Assembly: GCF_000230715.2 (NCBI RefSeq)
Contig: NC_019792.1
Location: forward strand, 2,046,001 to 2,110,000
Origin: Natronobacterium gregoryi SP2
GTDB taxonomy: Archaea; Halobacteriota; Halobacteria; Halobacteriales; Natrialbaceae
DNA: 64,000 nucleotides
Direction of reading: 5' to 3'
This document shows positions 1 through 9,147 of the stretch, piece after piece (within the stretch, counting starts at the first letter, position 1; each line of letters begins with the position of its first letter). The notes beneath the pieces are model-generated. The model was not told the origin of the DNA. It searched no databases and was given only the letters and a program-made list of their open reading frames with translations. The position numbers and the translations under genes were made by a program.

Positions 1-1079
1 TCCTCGAGGACATCCGCAACGCCGGCGGTCATTCGAACATCATGGCCTACCACGGTCGGGAACGGGCGAGCGGGACGCCGTTCTTGGTGGTGGCGCTGAT
101 CGACGGCGACGAACTCGGGGAGATCGTGCGGGCCGAGGACCCGATCACCGATCCCGACGAGGTCCGTGAGATCGGTATCGGTATCTGTGATGCGATCTCG
201 TTCTTGCACGATCACGATATCATCTACCGCGATCTGAAACCCGACAACATCATGATCGACGGCTCGAGGGAGCCGAAGATCATCGACTTCACCACGGCCA
301 AGGGATTCGTTCCCGAACACGGTGCTCCCGAGTTTACGACCGAAGGCGAGGGAGAGTCGACCTCGGACGGTGATTCGACGGTTCCCGGTGAGTTCAAGCC
401 GCCGGAGCTGAACCGCGGTTCCAAACAGCGTCAGGGACCGTGGAGCGACGTCTACTCGATCGGAAAGATTCTCTGTTATCTGCTCGTCGGCTGGGTTCCC
501 GAAGATCACGGCGTCTCTCCGGCGGCGTTCGGCGTCGAGAGCGACGACTACGTCGACGAGATCGTCGAAACTGCGACCCAGCACGACCGGGCGGACCGAT
601 ACCCGAACGCGTCGGTGTTGAAACGCGCCCTCGAGGACCGGGACGCGACGATGCCGGCGCAGGCGTCGATCGAATGGCTCGGCCGCGACACACAGTGGAC
701 GATCAGCCCGGGCGACACCATCGGCAGACGGACCGACGACGGCCCTCGCCCATCGCTACTGCTTTCGGACGACCGTCACAAGGCGCTGTCGGCAGTTCAC
801 TGTCGATTCGACGTGGACGACGACGGCAACTGGTACGTGGTCGACACCAGCCTCAACGGGACCTACATCAGCAAACACGACGAACGACAGTGGCGATTCC
901 TGCTGTCAGAAGCGGGCCAGAAACGCCAGCAGCGGGCCGGCGAGTCGGTCCCCGACGACGTCGAAAGCCGGGCTCGCCTCGAGGTCGGCGACACTATCGC
1001 ACTGGTCAGTCCGAGCTATCCCGAACGGTTCTACTTCCAGTTTGACAACCAGCACACCGACACCAATGGAACACGCTAG
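1..1079 (+). CDS. Ser/Thr protein kinase with C-terminal FHA domain (5' end outside window)
   Basis: The frame is open from base 3, so the start and glycine-rich loop lie outside the window. The catalytic loop reads YRDLKPDN (about nt 225-248), a form with Y in place of the usual HRD histidine. The metal-binding motif is DFT rather than DFG. The P+1 region contains PPEL, and DVYSIGKILCYLLVG matches kinase subdomain IX. After the lobe ends, an FHA phosphopeptide-binding domain occupies roughly nt 700-1040 (IGRR, SAVHCRF, DTSLNGTYI). A cytoplasmic Hanks-type kinase that may bind its own or partner phosphosites is the best reading. It overlaps the PP2C gene by 14 nt, so the two are co-transcribed and probably act on the same substrates. 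Confidence 0.88.
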   Translation, partial: LEDIRNAGGHSNIMAYHGRERASGTPFLVVALIDGDELGEIVRAEDPITDPDEVREIGIGICDAISFLHDHDIIYRDLKPDNIMIDGSREPKIIDFTTAKGFVPEHGAPEFTTEGEGESTSDGDSTVPGEFKPPELNRGSKQRQGPWSDVYSIGKILCYLLVGWVPEDHGVSPAAFGVESDDYVDEIVETATQHDRADRYPNASVLKRALEDRDATMPAQASIEWLGRDTQWTISPGDTIGRRTDDGPRPSLLLSDDRHKALSAVHCRFDVDDDGNWYVVDTSLNGTYISKHDERQWRFLLSEAGQKRQQRAGESVPDDVESRARLEVGDTIALVSPSYPERFYFQFDNQHTDTNGTR

Positions 1080-2661
1080 TACAGTCGACATCGGCGAGCG
1101 GAAGCGACGGAGTGGCGGCATCAACGAGGACAGTATCGCGACGGCGGTGCTCGAGAACCACCATCGGTCGGCGTGTCGACCGCTTGGCATCTTCGTCCTC
1201 GGTGACGGCGTCGGTGGTGAAACGAGCGGCGACGTCGCCTCGTTTCTGGCGACGACTGTGGTCCGGAAACGGTTGACGGAGACACTGCTTGGCTCCGGAA
1301 CGGACCTCCTCGAGCGGTTCGATCTCGACGTCTACGGCGGAGAGCCGCCGACTGCTGACGAGAATCCCGCGTCGGCGCTGTCCCCCCGTCGTATCCGGGC
1401 AGCCATCCAGGACGCGGTCGACGACGCTCACCAGCACGTTCAGGAGTACGCCCGACGGATCGACGGACAGCCAGCGACGACGCTCGTCGTGGCCGTCTCC
1501 GTCGACGGACGACTCCACTACGGCTGGGTCGGGGACAGCCGACTCTACCTTGTCAACGAGCGCCACGAACGCATCCAGCAACTGACGACTGATCACGCGG
1601 TCACGAACGACCTGCTCGAGCAAGGCGAGATCGAAGACGAAGTCGGTGCACGCGTCCACGAGAGCGCCACGGCGATCACGAACGCCGTCGGCGGCTCTCC
1701 ACACGGTAAGCCGACCGTCGACGTCGAGTTCGGCTCGACCGACATCTACCGGGAAGACATCGTGTTGCTGACCAGCGACGGGTTGATCGACGCCTATCCA
1801 GACATCGCGCCGCTCCGTGCCGAGTACGAACGCGTCGACGACACCGAAGCGGTCCGTGAAGAGATACTCGAGGCGCTGGTCACGGACGACGAGATCAGAG
1901 ACATCGTCCTCGAGGCCGACGGCCTGCGGGAGGGCGTCGCGGATCTGATCGCGTTCGCCAACGACCGCGGCGGCAAAGACAACCTTTCGGTCACGCTCGC
2001 TCGAGATCCGACGGCCGACCCCTCACCCGAGGATATTTCCAAGCGGAGCGAAGCGATCGAATCCGACGGACTGATCGACCAGGAGACGGTGATCGAGACG
2101 CCAGGCTCCGACGACGGATACGAGAGCACTGACCGGAACGCCTCGGCGAAGAGTCTCGAGTCGGCCGCCGACGTCGTCTCGGCGACCGACACCGATCTGA
2201 CCACCGCGTCGATCAAGATCGCGGGGACGGAGACGATCTACGAGATCGTCGACGGCGTCACGATCGGCCGGGACAACGAGGAAGCCGACGGCGCTGGCCC
2301 GAACATCTGTCTCGTCGTCGAGGACGACGCCGTCGAACGCCACCACACCCGGATCGAACGCGACGACGACGGCAACTGGTGGCTCCGCAACACGAGCGAC
2401 GCAGGGACGTTCGTCGAAGACGACGGCGAGTGGGTCCACCTCCAGTCTGGGGCTGACGACGGAACGACATCTGACTCCCAGTTCGTTCGCGGAGGGCCGG
2501 AAGCGTACCGTCTTCAGGACGGCACGACGTTCACGCTCGAGGACCCCCGCGAGACGGATCCGATCGCGTTTAAATTCTTCAGTTCCGTCGGGTTGGCCCG
2601 GGATCGAATCGACGAGAGCGAGTCGGACGATGCGGGCCTGCTCGACCGGTTCCGATCGTAG
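1066..2661 (+). CDS. PP2C-family protein phosphatase with C-terminal FHA domain
   Basis: Residues 1-300 are a PPM/PP2C phosphatase: NEDS near the start, GDGVGGETSGD (metal-binding Asp), GDSRLYLV, TSDGLIDAYPD and GGKDNLSVTL are the standard motifs with acidic metal ligands. After an acidic linker, residues 375-510 form an FHA domain (TIGRDNEE, VERHHTRIERD, LRNTSDAGTFV). I chose the ATG at 1066, which overlaps the kinase stop at 1079; an in-frame TTG at 1042 is possible. It should remove phosphates placed by the neighbouring kinase. Kinase, phosphatase and FHA modules together form a complete reversible Ser/Thr phosphorylation unit; the substrates are not visible here. Confidence 0.88.
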   Translation: MEHASTVDIGERKRRSGGINEDSIATAVLENHHRSACRPLGIFVLGDGVGGETSGDVASFLATTVVRKRLTETLLGSGTDLLERFDLDVYGGEPPTADENPASALSPRRIRAAIQDAVDDAHQHVQEYARRIDGQPATTLVVAVSVDGRLHYGWVGDSRLYLVNERHERIQQLTTDHAVTNDLLEQGEIEDEVGARVHESATAITNAVGGSPHGKPTVDVEFGSTDIYREDIVLLTSDGLIDAYPDIAPLRAEYERVDDTEAVREEILEALVTDDEIRDIVLEADGLREGVADLIAFANDRGGKDNLSVTLARDPTADPSPEDISKRSEAIESDGLIDQETVIETPGSDDGYESTDRNASAKSLESAADVVSATDTDLTTASIKIAGTETIYEIVDGVTIGRDNEEADGAGPNICLVVEDDAVERHHTRIERDDDGNWWLRNTSDAGTFVEDDGEWVHLQSGADDGTTSDSQFVRGGPEAYRLQDGTTFTLEDPRETDPIAFKFFSSVGLARDRIDESESDDAGLLDRFRS

Positions 2662-2781
2662 CGGGTCGTCATTTTACAGGCTGTCAAGGTGAATTCCCCG
2701 AGGCAGTTCACGGTCTCGACGACAGACGATCGGCTGCTTTCTCGGTAGCTGGTTACGAACGAAAGGGCCTGCGACAAAAAC

Positions 2782-4080
2782 TCACAGCCGACAGCCACAG
2801 AGCGGGCAGAAGGTGTAGGCCCCGTCCGAGGGAATCTCTTCTCCACAGTCCGGACACGTCCCCGTCGGATCGTCGCCTCCGTCGTACTGGTCGAAATCAC
2901 CACCGAAGATGCGCGTGTCCGAGGCGAACTCTTCGGCCGACTCAACTGCTTCGGCCTCGGCCTGCCCGTGAGAGGTCGAGACGACTGCAGATTGAGTCGG
3001 ACTCTCGCTGTCGTCGTCCGCCACAGCCGGTTCGTCGGCGACAGCGTGGCTCTCGTCTTCGCGCTTGCCGACGTCTGTGTCGCCGTCGGCGTCGGTTTCG
3101 GAACTGTCGGTCGAATCGGTATCTGTCTCTGCTGTGCCCTCCTCTGGGCGCGACTCGCGGTCGGACGGACTCGAGGGGACGACCGGTCCCTGTGGGCGTG
3201 CTCGTCTGCCGGTGGTCGACGACTCACTCGCGGGCGACTTCGCCTTCACCTTCTTTGCGTCGTTCGTCGACGACGCGTCTTTCGCGGTCGTCGTCTTCGG
3301 TCGCTCGTTCGCAGAGCCGGTTGTTCGGGAACGAACGCCGGCGCTTCGGGCCGATAGAACGACACCAGCGAGCCATCTGCCGGGTGCCGCGATCGAGCCC
3401 ATCCGGTCCGCGCCGACGAACGCGATCCCGTACGCGATCGCGCTCAGGAGCGGGATTACGACGAGAAACGCCCGATCGAACGGCACGCCCGTCTCGGCGA
3501 CTGCGGCGACCAGGAGATTGCTGATCGGTCCTTCGCCTACGATCGGGTGGTCGCTCGCGTAGACCACGACGACCGTAACTGCTGGCAGCCCCGTGACTAC
3601 GCCGGCTAACGCGCCGACTCGAGTCCAGCCCCTGCGGAGCGATCCGATCGCGATCGTTCGAAACGCGAGCGCGTGGGCGGCGACCGCGACGATCACGAAC
3701 GCCCACATCGGGAGCGAGAGCGTCTCCGTCGTCCACCCCACGTATCCGACGGGTGTGAGAATTCCGACTGCCGGGACGACCGTCATCACCAGCGGCCGAA
3801 CGCCCTCGAACCGCGACGCGAGAACGCGACGATATCCCACCACTGCGAGTGCGCCGCCAGACGCGATCACGAGTCCGGTGACGACGGCGACGGCGACCTG
3901 TCCAGCCTCGAGAGTGACTTCGCTCGCCCCCGCGAGTGCGCCGATGGACTGGACCACGTTGTGTACAGCCGCAGCGAAGAGCAACACGACGACCGTCGCC
4001 AGTATCGCGACGGGCACGGCGATCACCTCGAGGACGGTGAGGACGCCGTGATCAGACACCGATCCATTCACCGGTTCCAT
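2782..4080 (-). CDS. Polytopic membrane protein with C-terminal zinc ribbon
   Basis: A 432-residue protein in three parts. Residues 10-245 contain about six hydrophobic helices. Residues 250-400 are a low-complexity linker, first basic and then rich in Ser, Asp and Glu. The last 25 residues are a CPDCG...CPLCG zinc ribbon on the presumed cytoplasmic side. No family is recognised. It converges on the phosphatase gene with a 120-bp gap, so it is a separate transcription unit, although zinc-ribbon membrane proteins often lie beside FHA/kinase genes and a functional link is possible. A TATA-like box lies 29 nt upstream of the ATG. Confidence 0.75.
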   Translation of the reverse strand: MEPVNGSVSDHGVLTVLEVIAVPVAILATVVVLLFAAAVHNVVQSIGALAGASEVTLEAGQVAVAVVTGLVIASGGALAVVGYRRVLASRFEGVRPLVMTVVPAVGILTPVGYVGWTTETLSLPMWAFVIVAVAAHALAFRTIAIGSLRRGWTRVGALAGVVTGLPAVTVVVVYASDHPIVGEGPISNLLVAAVAETGVPFDRAFLVVIPLLSAIAYGIAFVGADRMGSIAAPGRWLAGVVLSARSAGVRSRTTGSANERPKTTTAKDASSTNDAKKVKAKSPASESSTTGRRARPQGPVVPSSPSDRESRPEEGTAETDTDSTDSSETDADGDTDVGKREDESHAVADEPAVADDDSESPTQSAVVSTSHGQAEAEAVESAEEFASDTRIFGGDFDQYDGGDDPTGTCPDCGEEIPSDGAYTFCPLCGCRL

Positions 4081-4105
4081 ACTATACTAATCGGTAAATA
4101 TGACG

Positions 4106-4112
4106 TAAATAA
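4106..4112 (-). promoter_or_regulatory. TATA box of the zinc-ribbon membrane protein
   Basis: On the minus strand TTATTTA is centred 29 nt before the ATG at 4080, the spacing expected for a haloarchaeal transcript that starts at or within a few bases of the start codon. Confidence 0.45.
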
Positions 4113-4409
4113 GTAGCGGTCAGTTCAGCCACCGTAGTGACCTCCTCCTCGCCGTTCACGGCGAGGTTTCCCACGGCACTGCACCGCTGAGTTGGAATAT
4201 TTGCTGGTTTACGACCTGTCGGCATGACAGGCCGATGGCGTTCACGAGAACGGTGTTCTCGTGCAGCCCATCAGAAATCAACGATTTCTGAGGACGGGGC
4301 CACACCGCCGTTACTCCTCTCTCGGCAGGGGACTCGGAGTTATCTTGACCGAGACATCACAGCAGTTCGAGAGGGTGTCTCGAACGTTCTAGGCCTTGGA
4401 GTCCCGATA
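4113..4409. other. Gene-free stretch with two perfect hairpins, possible transposon remnant
   Basis: No coding potential is seen. Two perfect stem-loops stand out: CCTCGCCG/CGGCGAGG with a TTCA loop at 4147-4166, and TCAGAAATC/GATTTCTGA at 4271-4291. A shorter version of the first (CGCCG, TTCA, CGGCG) occurs at 59894-59907 beside the second IS1595 copy. Hairpins of this sort are common at the ends of haloarchaeal IS200/IS605-type elements, so this may be a decayed end of one. That origin is inference only; no TnpB frame remains. Confidence 0.35.
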
Positions 4410-4446
4410 TTGTCCGATCGCTCTTGTGAAGGACATTGTTGGTGAG

Positions 4447-5331
4447 TCAGAGAACAGTTCGAACGATGTCTTTCAGGGCTTTTCGACCGGGTTTGCGTAG
4501 GATTTTCCGACGAAATTCGAAGAGTCTGAGATACGTGGTGAGTTTGTCCTTCGAGATACCTCGATGCGGCGAGAGCCACCGTCGCGCCAGCGACGCGTGG
4601 CTCTCGCACGTATTCACGTGTACATCTCCATCAACGTACTCTCCCTCGCCGTGAATAACCGCTTCTCGCTGGTACGTTTCGTCCGTCTCTAACGGGTCGT
4701 AGGCACGAAAGCCGTCGGTATAGACTGTCAGCGACTCCTCCTCGTGGGAATCGAGGAGGAGTCGCACAGCCGATTCGTCGGCGGATTTCGACGGGATGAC
4801 GTATCGCTGATCGCTACCGCGATCAACGAGGACAAACACAGGTGGCTTGTCTTCGTCGTAGTTTCCTCTGCCACGTTTCGAGAGACCACGCGAGCGCGAC
4901 TCCTGGTCGCGCTCGCGGCCTTTCTTTCCGGCAGAAACGTAGAACTCATCGATCTCGACGGGGCCAACGAGATCGAGCTGAGGCGCGTCGAGCGTTCTGG
5001 CGAAACGCTCGACGCGCCGGTGAAGCGATCGGTAGGAGACGTCAATTTCAGCGTCTAACTGGCGGATACTCGTGTTGAATCGGAGCAACGAGTAGAACGC
5101 GAACAACAGCTTGTCAAGGCCGATCTTCGCGTGCGCGAAGATCGTGCCGGTCTTGTCGTTGAACGTGCGTCCACAATTTTTACAGCGATACCGCTGATAC
5201 TCTCGATAGCTGCCGTACTTGATCACCGATTCAGACTGGCAGCGCGGGCACTGGAGGCCCTCGCGCCAGCGAACCTGCTCCAGCAGGTTCGCGGCGCTCG
5301 CCTCTGAGCGAAACACTTCAACTGGGAACAT
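4447..5331 (-). CDS. IS1595-family transposase, copy 1
   Basis: The N-terminal zinc ribbon is CPRC...CKNC (residues 27-57), followed by a helical segment and a DDE-type catalytic core: VEIDEFYV (first Asp), TDGFRAYD (second Asp) and NTCESH...SPHRGISKDKL in the third catalytic region. The start at 5331 (MFPVEVF) matches the start of copy 2 (MIPLDVF); an upstream ATG at 5355 would lie inside the 5' hairpin and is less likely. No frameshift or stop is seen, so the protein is probably functional. The two copies share roughly two thirds of their residues. Confidence 0.92.
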   Translation of the reverse strand: MFPVEVFRSEASAANLLEQVRWREGLQCPRCQSESVIKYGSYREYQRYRCKNCGRTFNDKTGTIFAHAKIGLDKLLFAFYSLLRFNTSIRQLDAEIDVSYRSLHRRVERFARTLDAPQLDLVGPVEIDEFYVSAGKKGRERDQESRSRGLSKRGRGNYDEDKPPVFVLVDRGSDQRYVIPSKSADESAVRLLLDSHEEESLTVYTDGFRAYDPLETDETYQREAVIHGEGEYVDGDVHVNTCESHASLARRWLSPHRGISKDKLTTYLRLFEFRRKILRKPGRKALKDIVRTVL

Positions 5332-5335
5332 AGTC

Positions 5336-5357
5336 GGGTGATGCTGACGCATCACCC
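5336..5357 (-). promoter_or_regulatory. 5' stem-loop before the transposase start, copy 1
   Basis: A perfect 9-bp stem (GGGTGATGC/GCATCACCC) with a GTCA loop ends 4 nt before the transposase ATG and is preceded by GCAA. Copy 2 has a hairpin of identical size and loop but different stem sequence at 58931-58952. Compensatory change argues for a structure that matters, probably limiting transposase translation. Confidence 0.6.
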
Positions 5358-5484
5358 TTGCCCGCTACGCTTTCACAGCGCCAGCTCTGTTCGACCAACA
5401 ATCTGCTTCCGAAGAGCGTTGTCCGATTAGGTTGGCGGACGTACCGCCTCGGTGTCTGTCATACTATAATGCGATCCAACGTAA

Positions 5485-6861
5485 CTATCCATCTTGCTGC
5501 TGAGCGTGGTTTGTGTCGGCGGTGTCGGATTCACGCCCGTCGTCAACGACGGGATTCTCTCTCTGTGTAGAAAAATAGACATCGAGGTTTGCCTGTAACC
5601 CGGCCGCAAGCTCTGACTTTCGTTGCAGTCGCTCGTAGGACACCGGCAACTGTTTCGATACCTCTCGAACTGCACCGTGGAACGTCTCCGCCTCCCCGTA
5701 CTCTCCTTCGAAGGCGTTGCGAACGCTCTCGCGGACCTGCCAGACGCCGACCGGTGCCCAGTAGTCGTCCGACACTTCCCGCAAAACGAGACACTTCGCC
5801 TGGCGGCCGATCGACTCGAGGTGCTCTAACACCCCCAGCCGGGTGGCGTAGTAGGCACCCGCGGTCTCCTGGACGTAACTCGAGCGGCCCTCGTAGCCCT
5901 CGCTTGCGGCCTGGAGCCAGACGTCGTCTTCGGGGTTGGGGTTCCAGATGCTGCCGGGGGCTTTCATTTCGACGAGTTCGAACTCCCAGCTGCCTGGAGC
6001 GAGGATCACCCAGTAGCGATTGCCCATGTACTCGTTGGCCCAGACCTGAACCTCGTCGACGCTGGGCTCGTTTCGGATGCGACCCCGGAGGAACTGGCCG
6101 ATCGTGTCGTCGACGGCGGTGATCGACCACCGCGTCGGGACGAGTCGGCGCTGTTCGGTCTCACCTAACGCGCCCGCCGAGAGGATCGAGTTGATATCGT
6201 AGACGTCGAACCCGCGCCGGTACAGGTACGTCATCGCACCCTGGGCCTGCCAGTCGTCGTCCTCGAGGGTCTTCTTGACGGGTCGCGGGACGTAGGGATT
6301 CTCCCGGAGTTCGGCGTTACGAGCGTTCGCACGGGGGCCTCGAGGCGTCGCGACGTCGGTCCCGGCGTCCAGTCCGAGATCGGGCGTGTCGTCGAGCCCG
6401 ATCTCGAGGTCGACGGGGCGGTCGGCGATGGCGACTTCCCGCTGGACGCCGACGAAGCCGTCCCAGGTGTCGTGAACTGACGGCGTCAGCCGACTCGCGA
6501 TCGACGGCGAGTCGACGTTCGCGCGCTTGTTCGAGTTCAGCAGTCTCGTCCGGCGCTGGAGGACATCGTCGATCGCATACCCCTGACGGTACCAGTCGCC
6601 GTCAGTGACGTACTCCTCGGCGTCGCCCTCGTCGCCGACGGGCGAGAGCAGGCCGACGGGGATGTCGGGATAGTTCGACCGTCCGACGAAGATAGAGGGC
6701 GAGGTCGAGCCGACGAGGGTGTCTCCGGAGAGGGCGTCGTCGAACCGGCGCTCGAACGCTTCTAGGTGGTCGGTGATCTCGTAGGATTTCTCCTTGGCCA
6801 GCTGTCGGCGTCTGGCCTCCTCGTCGGGCTCGAGATCCTCGATGTACTCGTCGAGGCGCAT
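5485..6861 (-). CDS. nreA: Nre-family DNA repair protein with PCNA-interacting motif
   Basis: This 458-residue protein matches the archaeal Nre family (FVGRSNYPDIPVGLLSP, NSNKRANVDSPSIASRL, MEVF-type C-terminal half with NRYWVILAPGSWEFELVEMKAPGSIW). A PIP-box QANLDVYF lies at residues 423-430, followed by a 28-residue tail. In Haloferax, NreA binds PCNA through such a motif and takes part in DNA damage repair. No CxxC zinc-finger pair is present at the N terminus, so NreA versus NreB is uncertain. It is divergent from the antiporter gene, with 99 bp between the starts. Confidence 0.85.
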   Translation of the reverse strand: MRLDEYIEDLEPDEEARRRQLAKEKSYEITDHLEAFERRFDDALSGDTLVGSTSPSIFVGRSNYPDIPVGLLSPVGDEGDAEEYVTDGDWYRQGYAIDDVLQRRTRLLNSNKRANVDSPSIASRLTPSVHDTWDGFVGVQREVAIADRPVDLEIGLDDTPDLGLDAGTDVATPRGPRANARNAELRENPYVPRPVKKTLEDDDWQAQGAMTYLYRRGFDVYDINSILSAGALGETEQRRLVPTRWSITAVDDTIGQFLRGRIRNEPSVDEVQVWANEYMGNRYWVILAPGSWEFELVEMKAPGSIWNPNPEDDVWLQAASEGYEGRSSYVQETAGAYYATRLGVLEHLESIGRQAKCLVLREVSDDYWAPVGVWQVRESVRNAFEGEYGEAETFHGAVREVSKQLPVSYERLQRKSELAAGLQANLDVYFSTQRENPVVDDGRESDTADTNHAQQQDG

Positions 6862-6960
6862 TCACCGGACGTTGGTGGGGCGTGGGTTTGAATCTTGAGC
6901 TTCCGTCGACCCCGACGAGTATGGTGGCTGTTACTTGTGGGTGGCCCGTGAAGAGGGCGT

Positions 6961-8808
6961 GTGGACGTCCTGCCCGTCGTCATCGGCATCCTCGCGCTGG
7001 GGATCGGAGCCCAGATAGTCGCAAAGCGGCTTCGGGTTCCGAGCGTCCTCTTTCTGATCGTCATCGGCGTCCTCGTCGGTCCGGAAGGACTCGGCTTCGT
7101 AACGATCGATACCTTCGGCGACGGCCTCGAGACGGTCGTCGGCCTCAGCGTCGCGATCATCATCTTCGATGGGGCCTTTCACCTCCGGCGCGAGAAACTC
7201 GAGCGAGCACCGAAGGCAGTCCGCAGGCTGACGACGATCGGCGCGGGAATCGCCTTCGTCGGCACGGCGGCCGCAGCCTGGCTCTTTCTTGGCACCGACT
7301 GGGAGATCGCGTTGCTTATCGCCTCGCTGCTGATCGCGACCGGACCGACGGTAATCACGCCGATCCTCGACGTCGTCACGGTCCGAGAGCACGTCGAGGC
7401 GGCACTCGAAGCCGAAGGAATCATCAACGACGTCACCGCGGCGGTGCTCGCGATCGTTATCTTCGAGGCCGTCGTCGTCGGGGACGCCCCGGAACTGATT
7501 CCGACCGGGTTCCTGCAGCGGCTCGCTGCCGGGGTCGGCATCGGCGTCGTCGTCGCCGCTATCGTCTGGTTACTGCTGGTCAAGGTCCGGCCGCCGGCCG
7601 GCGATGCGCCGCAGATGGCGCGGCTCACCACGTTGACTGGCGCGCTCGTTTCCTTCGGACTCGCCGAGTCGGTGTTTCCCGAAACCGGCGTCGCTGCCGC
7701 CGCGACGACCGGGATCGTGCTCGGGAACCTCGATCTTCCCCACCGTGAGGAGATCCTCTCGTTCAACCGCGACCTGACGCTCGTGGTGCTCGCGTTCGTG
7801 TTCATCTCGCTGGCGGCGCTGATCGACTTCGACTCGCTGTTCGGTCTCGGGACGGGCGGTATCGCGGTCGTCGTGGCTGTCACACTGTTTATCCGCCCAC
7901 TTCTAGTAGCGCTGTCGGCGACCGACCGTCAGTTCAGTCGTGACGAACGCTTCTTCCTGTCGTTCGTCGGCCCTCGCGGGATCATTCCGGCCTCGGTGGC
8001 GACGCTGTTTGCCTTGCAACTCGAGGCTGCAGGGCAGTTCGAAGCCGCTCGGACGCTCGCGGGGACGGTCTTTCTCGTTATCTTTCTGACTGTGATTCTG
8101 CAGGCGGGCTTTGCCCGCCAGATCGCAGAGTACCTCGAGGTGATACCCATGCCAGCGATCATCGTCGGCGGCGGTCGGATCGGTCGGGCGCTCGCCATGC
8201 GACTGGAGAAACGGGGCGAAAACGTCGTGCTCGTCGACGAAGAGGAAGAAGTCGTCGAACGACTTCGACAGGATGGCTACACTGCGGTCGTCGGTGACGG
8301 CACGAGCCCAGACACGTTACGCGATGCAGATGTCGGGCGGGCGCGGATCGTCGTGGCGACGACCGCCGACGACGACGCCAACCTATTGATCTCGCAACTA
8401 GCACGGACGACTTTCGACGTGGAGACGGTTGTCGCTCGGGTGAACGATCCCGGCAACGTCGACGCATTCGAGACGCTCGGTGTCCGGGCGATCGACGTCG
8501 CGAGCGCGACCGCGTGGTCGATCGACAACGAGATCGAACGACCCGCGCTCGCCCACTGGATGACGGAACTCGGCGAGGGCCACGATGCCCAGGAGATCAC
8601 GGTCACTGCGACGGGGCTCGTCGGTTCGACGATCGCGGAATTGGATGCGGAGATTCCGGACGGCGTCATCGTCGCAGTTATCGCCCGCGACGGTGAAACC
8701 TACGTTCCCGAAGCCGACACGGCTCTCGAGGACGGTGATAAGGTGACGTTTATCGGCCGTGACGACGCCGTCAGAGAAGCAGTACGTCGGTTCCACCCCC
8801 ACGACTGA
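6961..8808 (+). CDS. CPA-type cation:proton antiporter fused to RCK (TrkA-N/TrkA-C) domains
   Basis: Residues 1-385 form 12-13 hydrophobic helices of the CPA1/CPA2 antiporter fold (VPSVLFLIVIGVLVGPEGLG, IFDGAFHLR, ATGPTVITPILD). Residues 397-505 are a Rossmann TrkA-N domain (IIVGGGRIGRALAMRLEKRG; VVGDGTSPDTLRDADV) that binds nucleotide. Residues 525-612 are a TrkA-C domain. It likely exchanges Na+ or K+ for protons under control of a cytoplasmic nucleotide ligand, useful in a salt-in halophile. The start is GTG at 6961. Its closest bacterial counterparts are NhaP/KefC-like transporters with RCK tails. The exact ion cannot be read from the sequence. Confidence 0.88.
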   Translation: MDVLPVVIGILALGIGAQIVAKRLRVPSVLFLIVIGVLVGPEGLGFVTIDTFGDGLETVVGLSVAIIIFDGAFHLRREKLERAPKAVRRLTTIGAGIAFVGTAAAAWLFLGTDWEIALLIASLLIATGPTVITPILDVVTVREHVEAALEAEGIINDVTAAVLAIVIFEAVVVGDAPELIPTGFLQRLAAGVGIGVVVAAIVWLLLVKVRPPAGDAPQMARLTTLTGALVSFGLAESVFPETGVAAAATTGIVLGNLDLPHREEILSFNRDLTLVVLAFVFISLAALIDFDSLFGLGTGGIAVVVAVTLFIRPLLVALSATDRQFSRDERFFLSFVGPRGIIPASVATLFALQLEAAGQFEAARTLAGTVFLVIFLTVILQAGFARQIAEYLEVIPMPAIIVGGGRIGRALAMRLEKRGENVVLVDEEEEVVERLRQDGYTAVVGDGTSPDTLRDADVGRARIVVATTADDDANLLISQLARTTFDVETVVARVNDPGNVDAFETLGVRAIDVASATAWSIDNEIERPALAHWMTELGEGHDAQEITVTATGLVGSTIAELDAEIPDGVIVAVIARDGETYVPEADTALEDGDKVTFIGRDDAVREAVRRFHPHD

Positions 8809-9118
8809 GACCCACTCCTACGAACGGGTGGACGCCGTGAGGCGTCCACGTCGGTTCGCATGTCAGAGGCACGGCCCCGCCGGCGTTCGGGCACTCCATC
8901 GAACTGGACCGTCGGGCCGCACGAGTCCGTTCCACGGTCGGAATAAAATACGTACAAGCGCGTTTTCCGAACGAGAAAACGCCGACGCCTGCCCCAATCG
9001 CTCCTAGACCCCTCGAGACCCCACGTTGTGCGTTCCTCTTCTGTCCGGTCTCGTCGTGTCGCACTCGAGACGGATTGTCCCGGCTTCGTCGACCGCGGAA
9101 GCCGACGAAAGACAACCG
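8809..9118. other. Intergenic stretch without a supported gene
   Basis: About 310 bp between the antiporter and the zinc microprotein. Open frames here lack coding character and run antisense or through low-complexity sequence. A short inverted repeat (GGACGCC/GGCGTCC, around 8829-8848) just after the antiporter stop could help termination. Nothing else is supported. Confidence 0.4.
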
Positions 9119-9124
9119 TTAAAA
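9119..9124 (+). promoter_or_regulatory. TATA-like box for the zinc microprotein/aEF-1B operon
   Basis: TTAAAA centred about 26 nt before the ATG at 9148 fits a leaderless haloarchaeal promoter and supports the short start for the microprotein. Confidence 0.45.
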
Positions 9125-9147
9125 ACGGCGGGCGGGAAGGGGTGGGT

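Larger units (their letters stand above)
4419..5418 (-). mobile_element. IS1595-family insertion sequence, copy 1 (intact)
   Basis: About 1.0 kb with one transposase gene on the minus strand. Terminal inverted repeats of 25 bp: the left begins CGCTCTTGTGAAGG and ends ATTGTTGGT, and the right reads the same way on the other strand (CGCTCTTCGGAAGC ... ATTGTTGGT), with about 21 of 25 matches. The flanks carry a direct repeat TTGTCCGAT (4410-4418 and 5419-5427), which fits the roughly 8-bp target duplication of this family. An intact duplication points to a fairly recent insertion. Copy 2 at 58870-59870 is diverged, not a recent duplicate. Confidence 0.9.

Noticed and set aside
5332-5355. Upstream ATG of IS1595 transposase copy 1
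   Set aside because: It would begin inside the conserved 5' hairpin and has no counterpart in copy 2.
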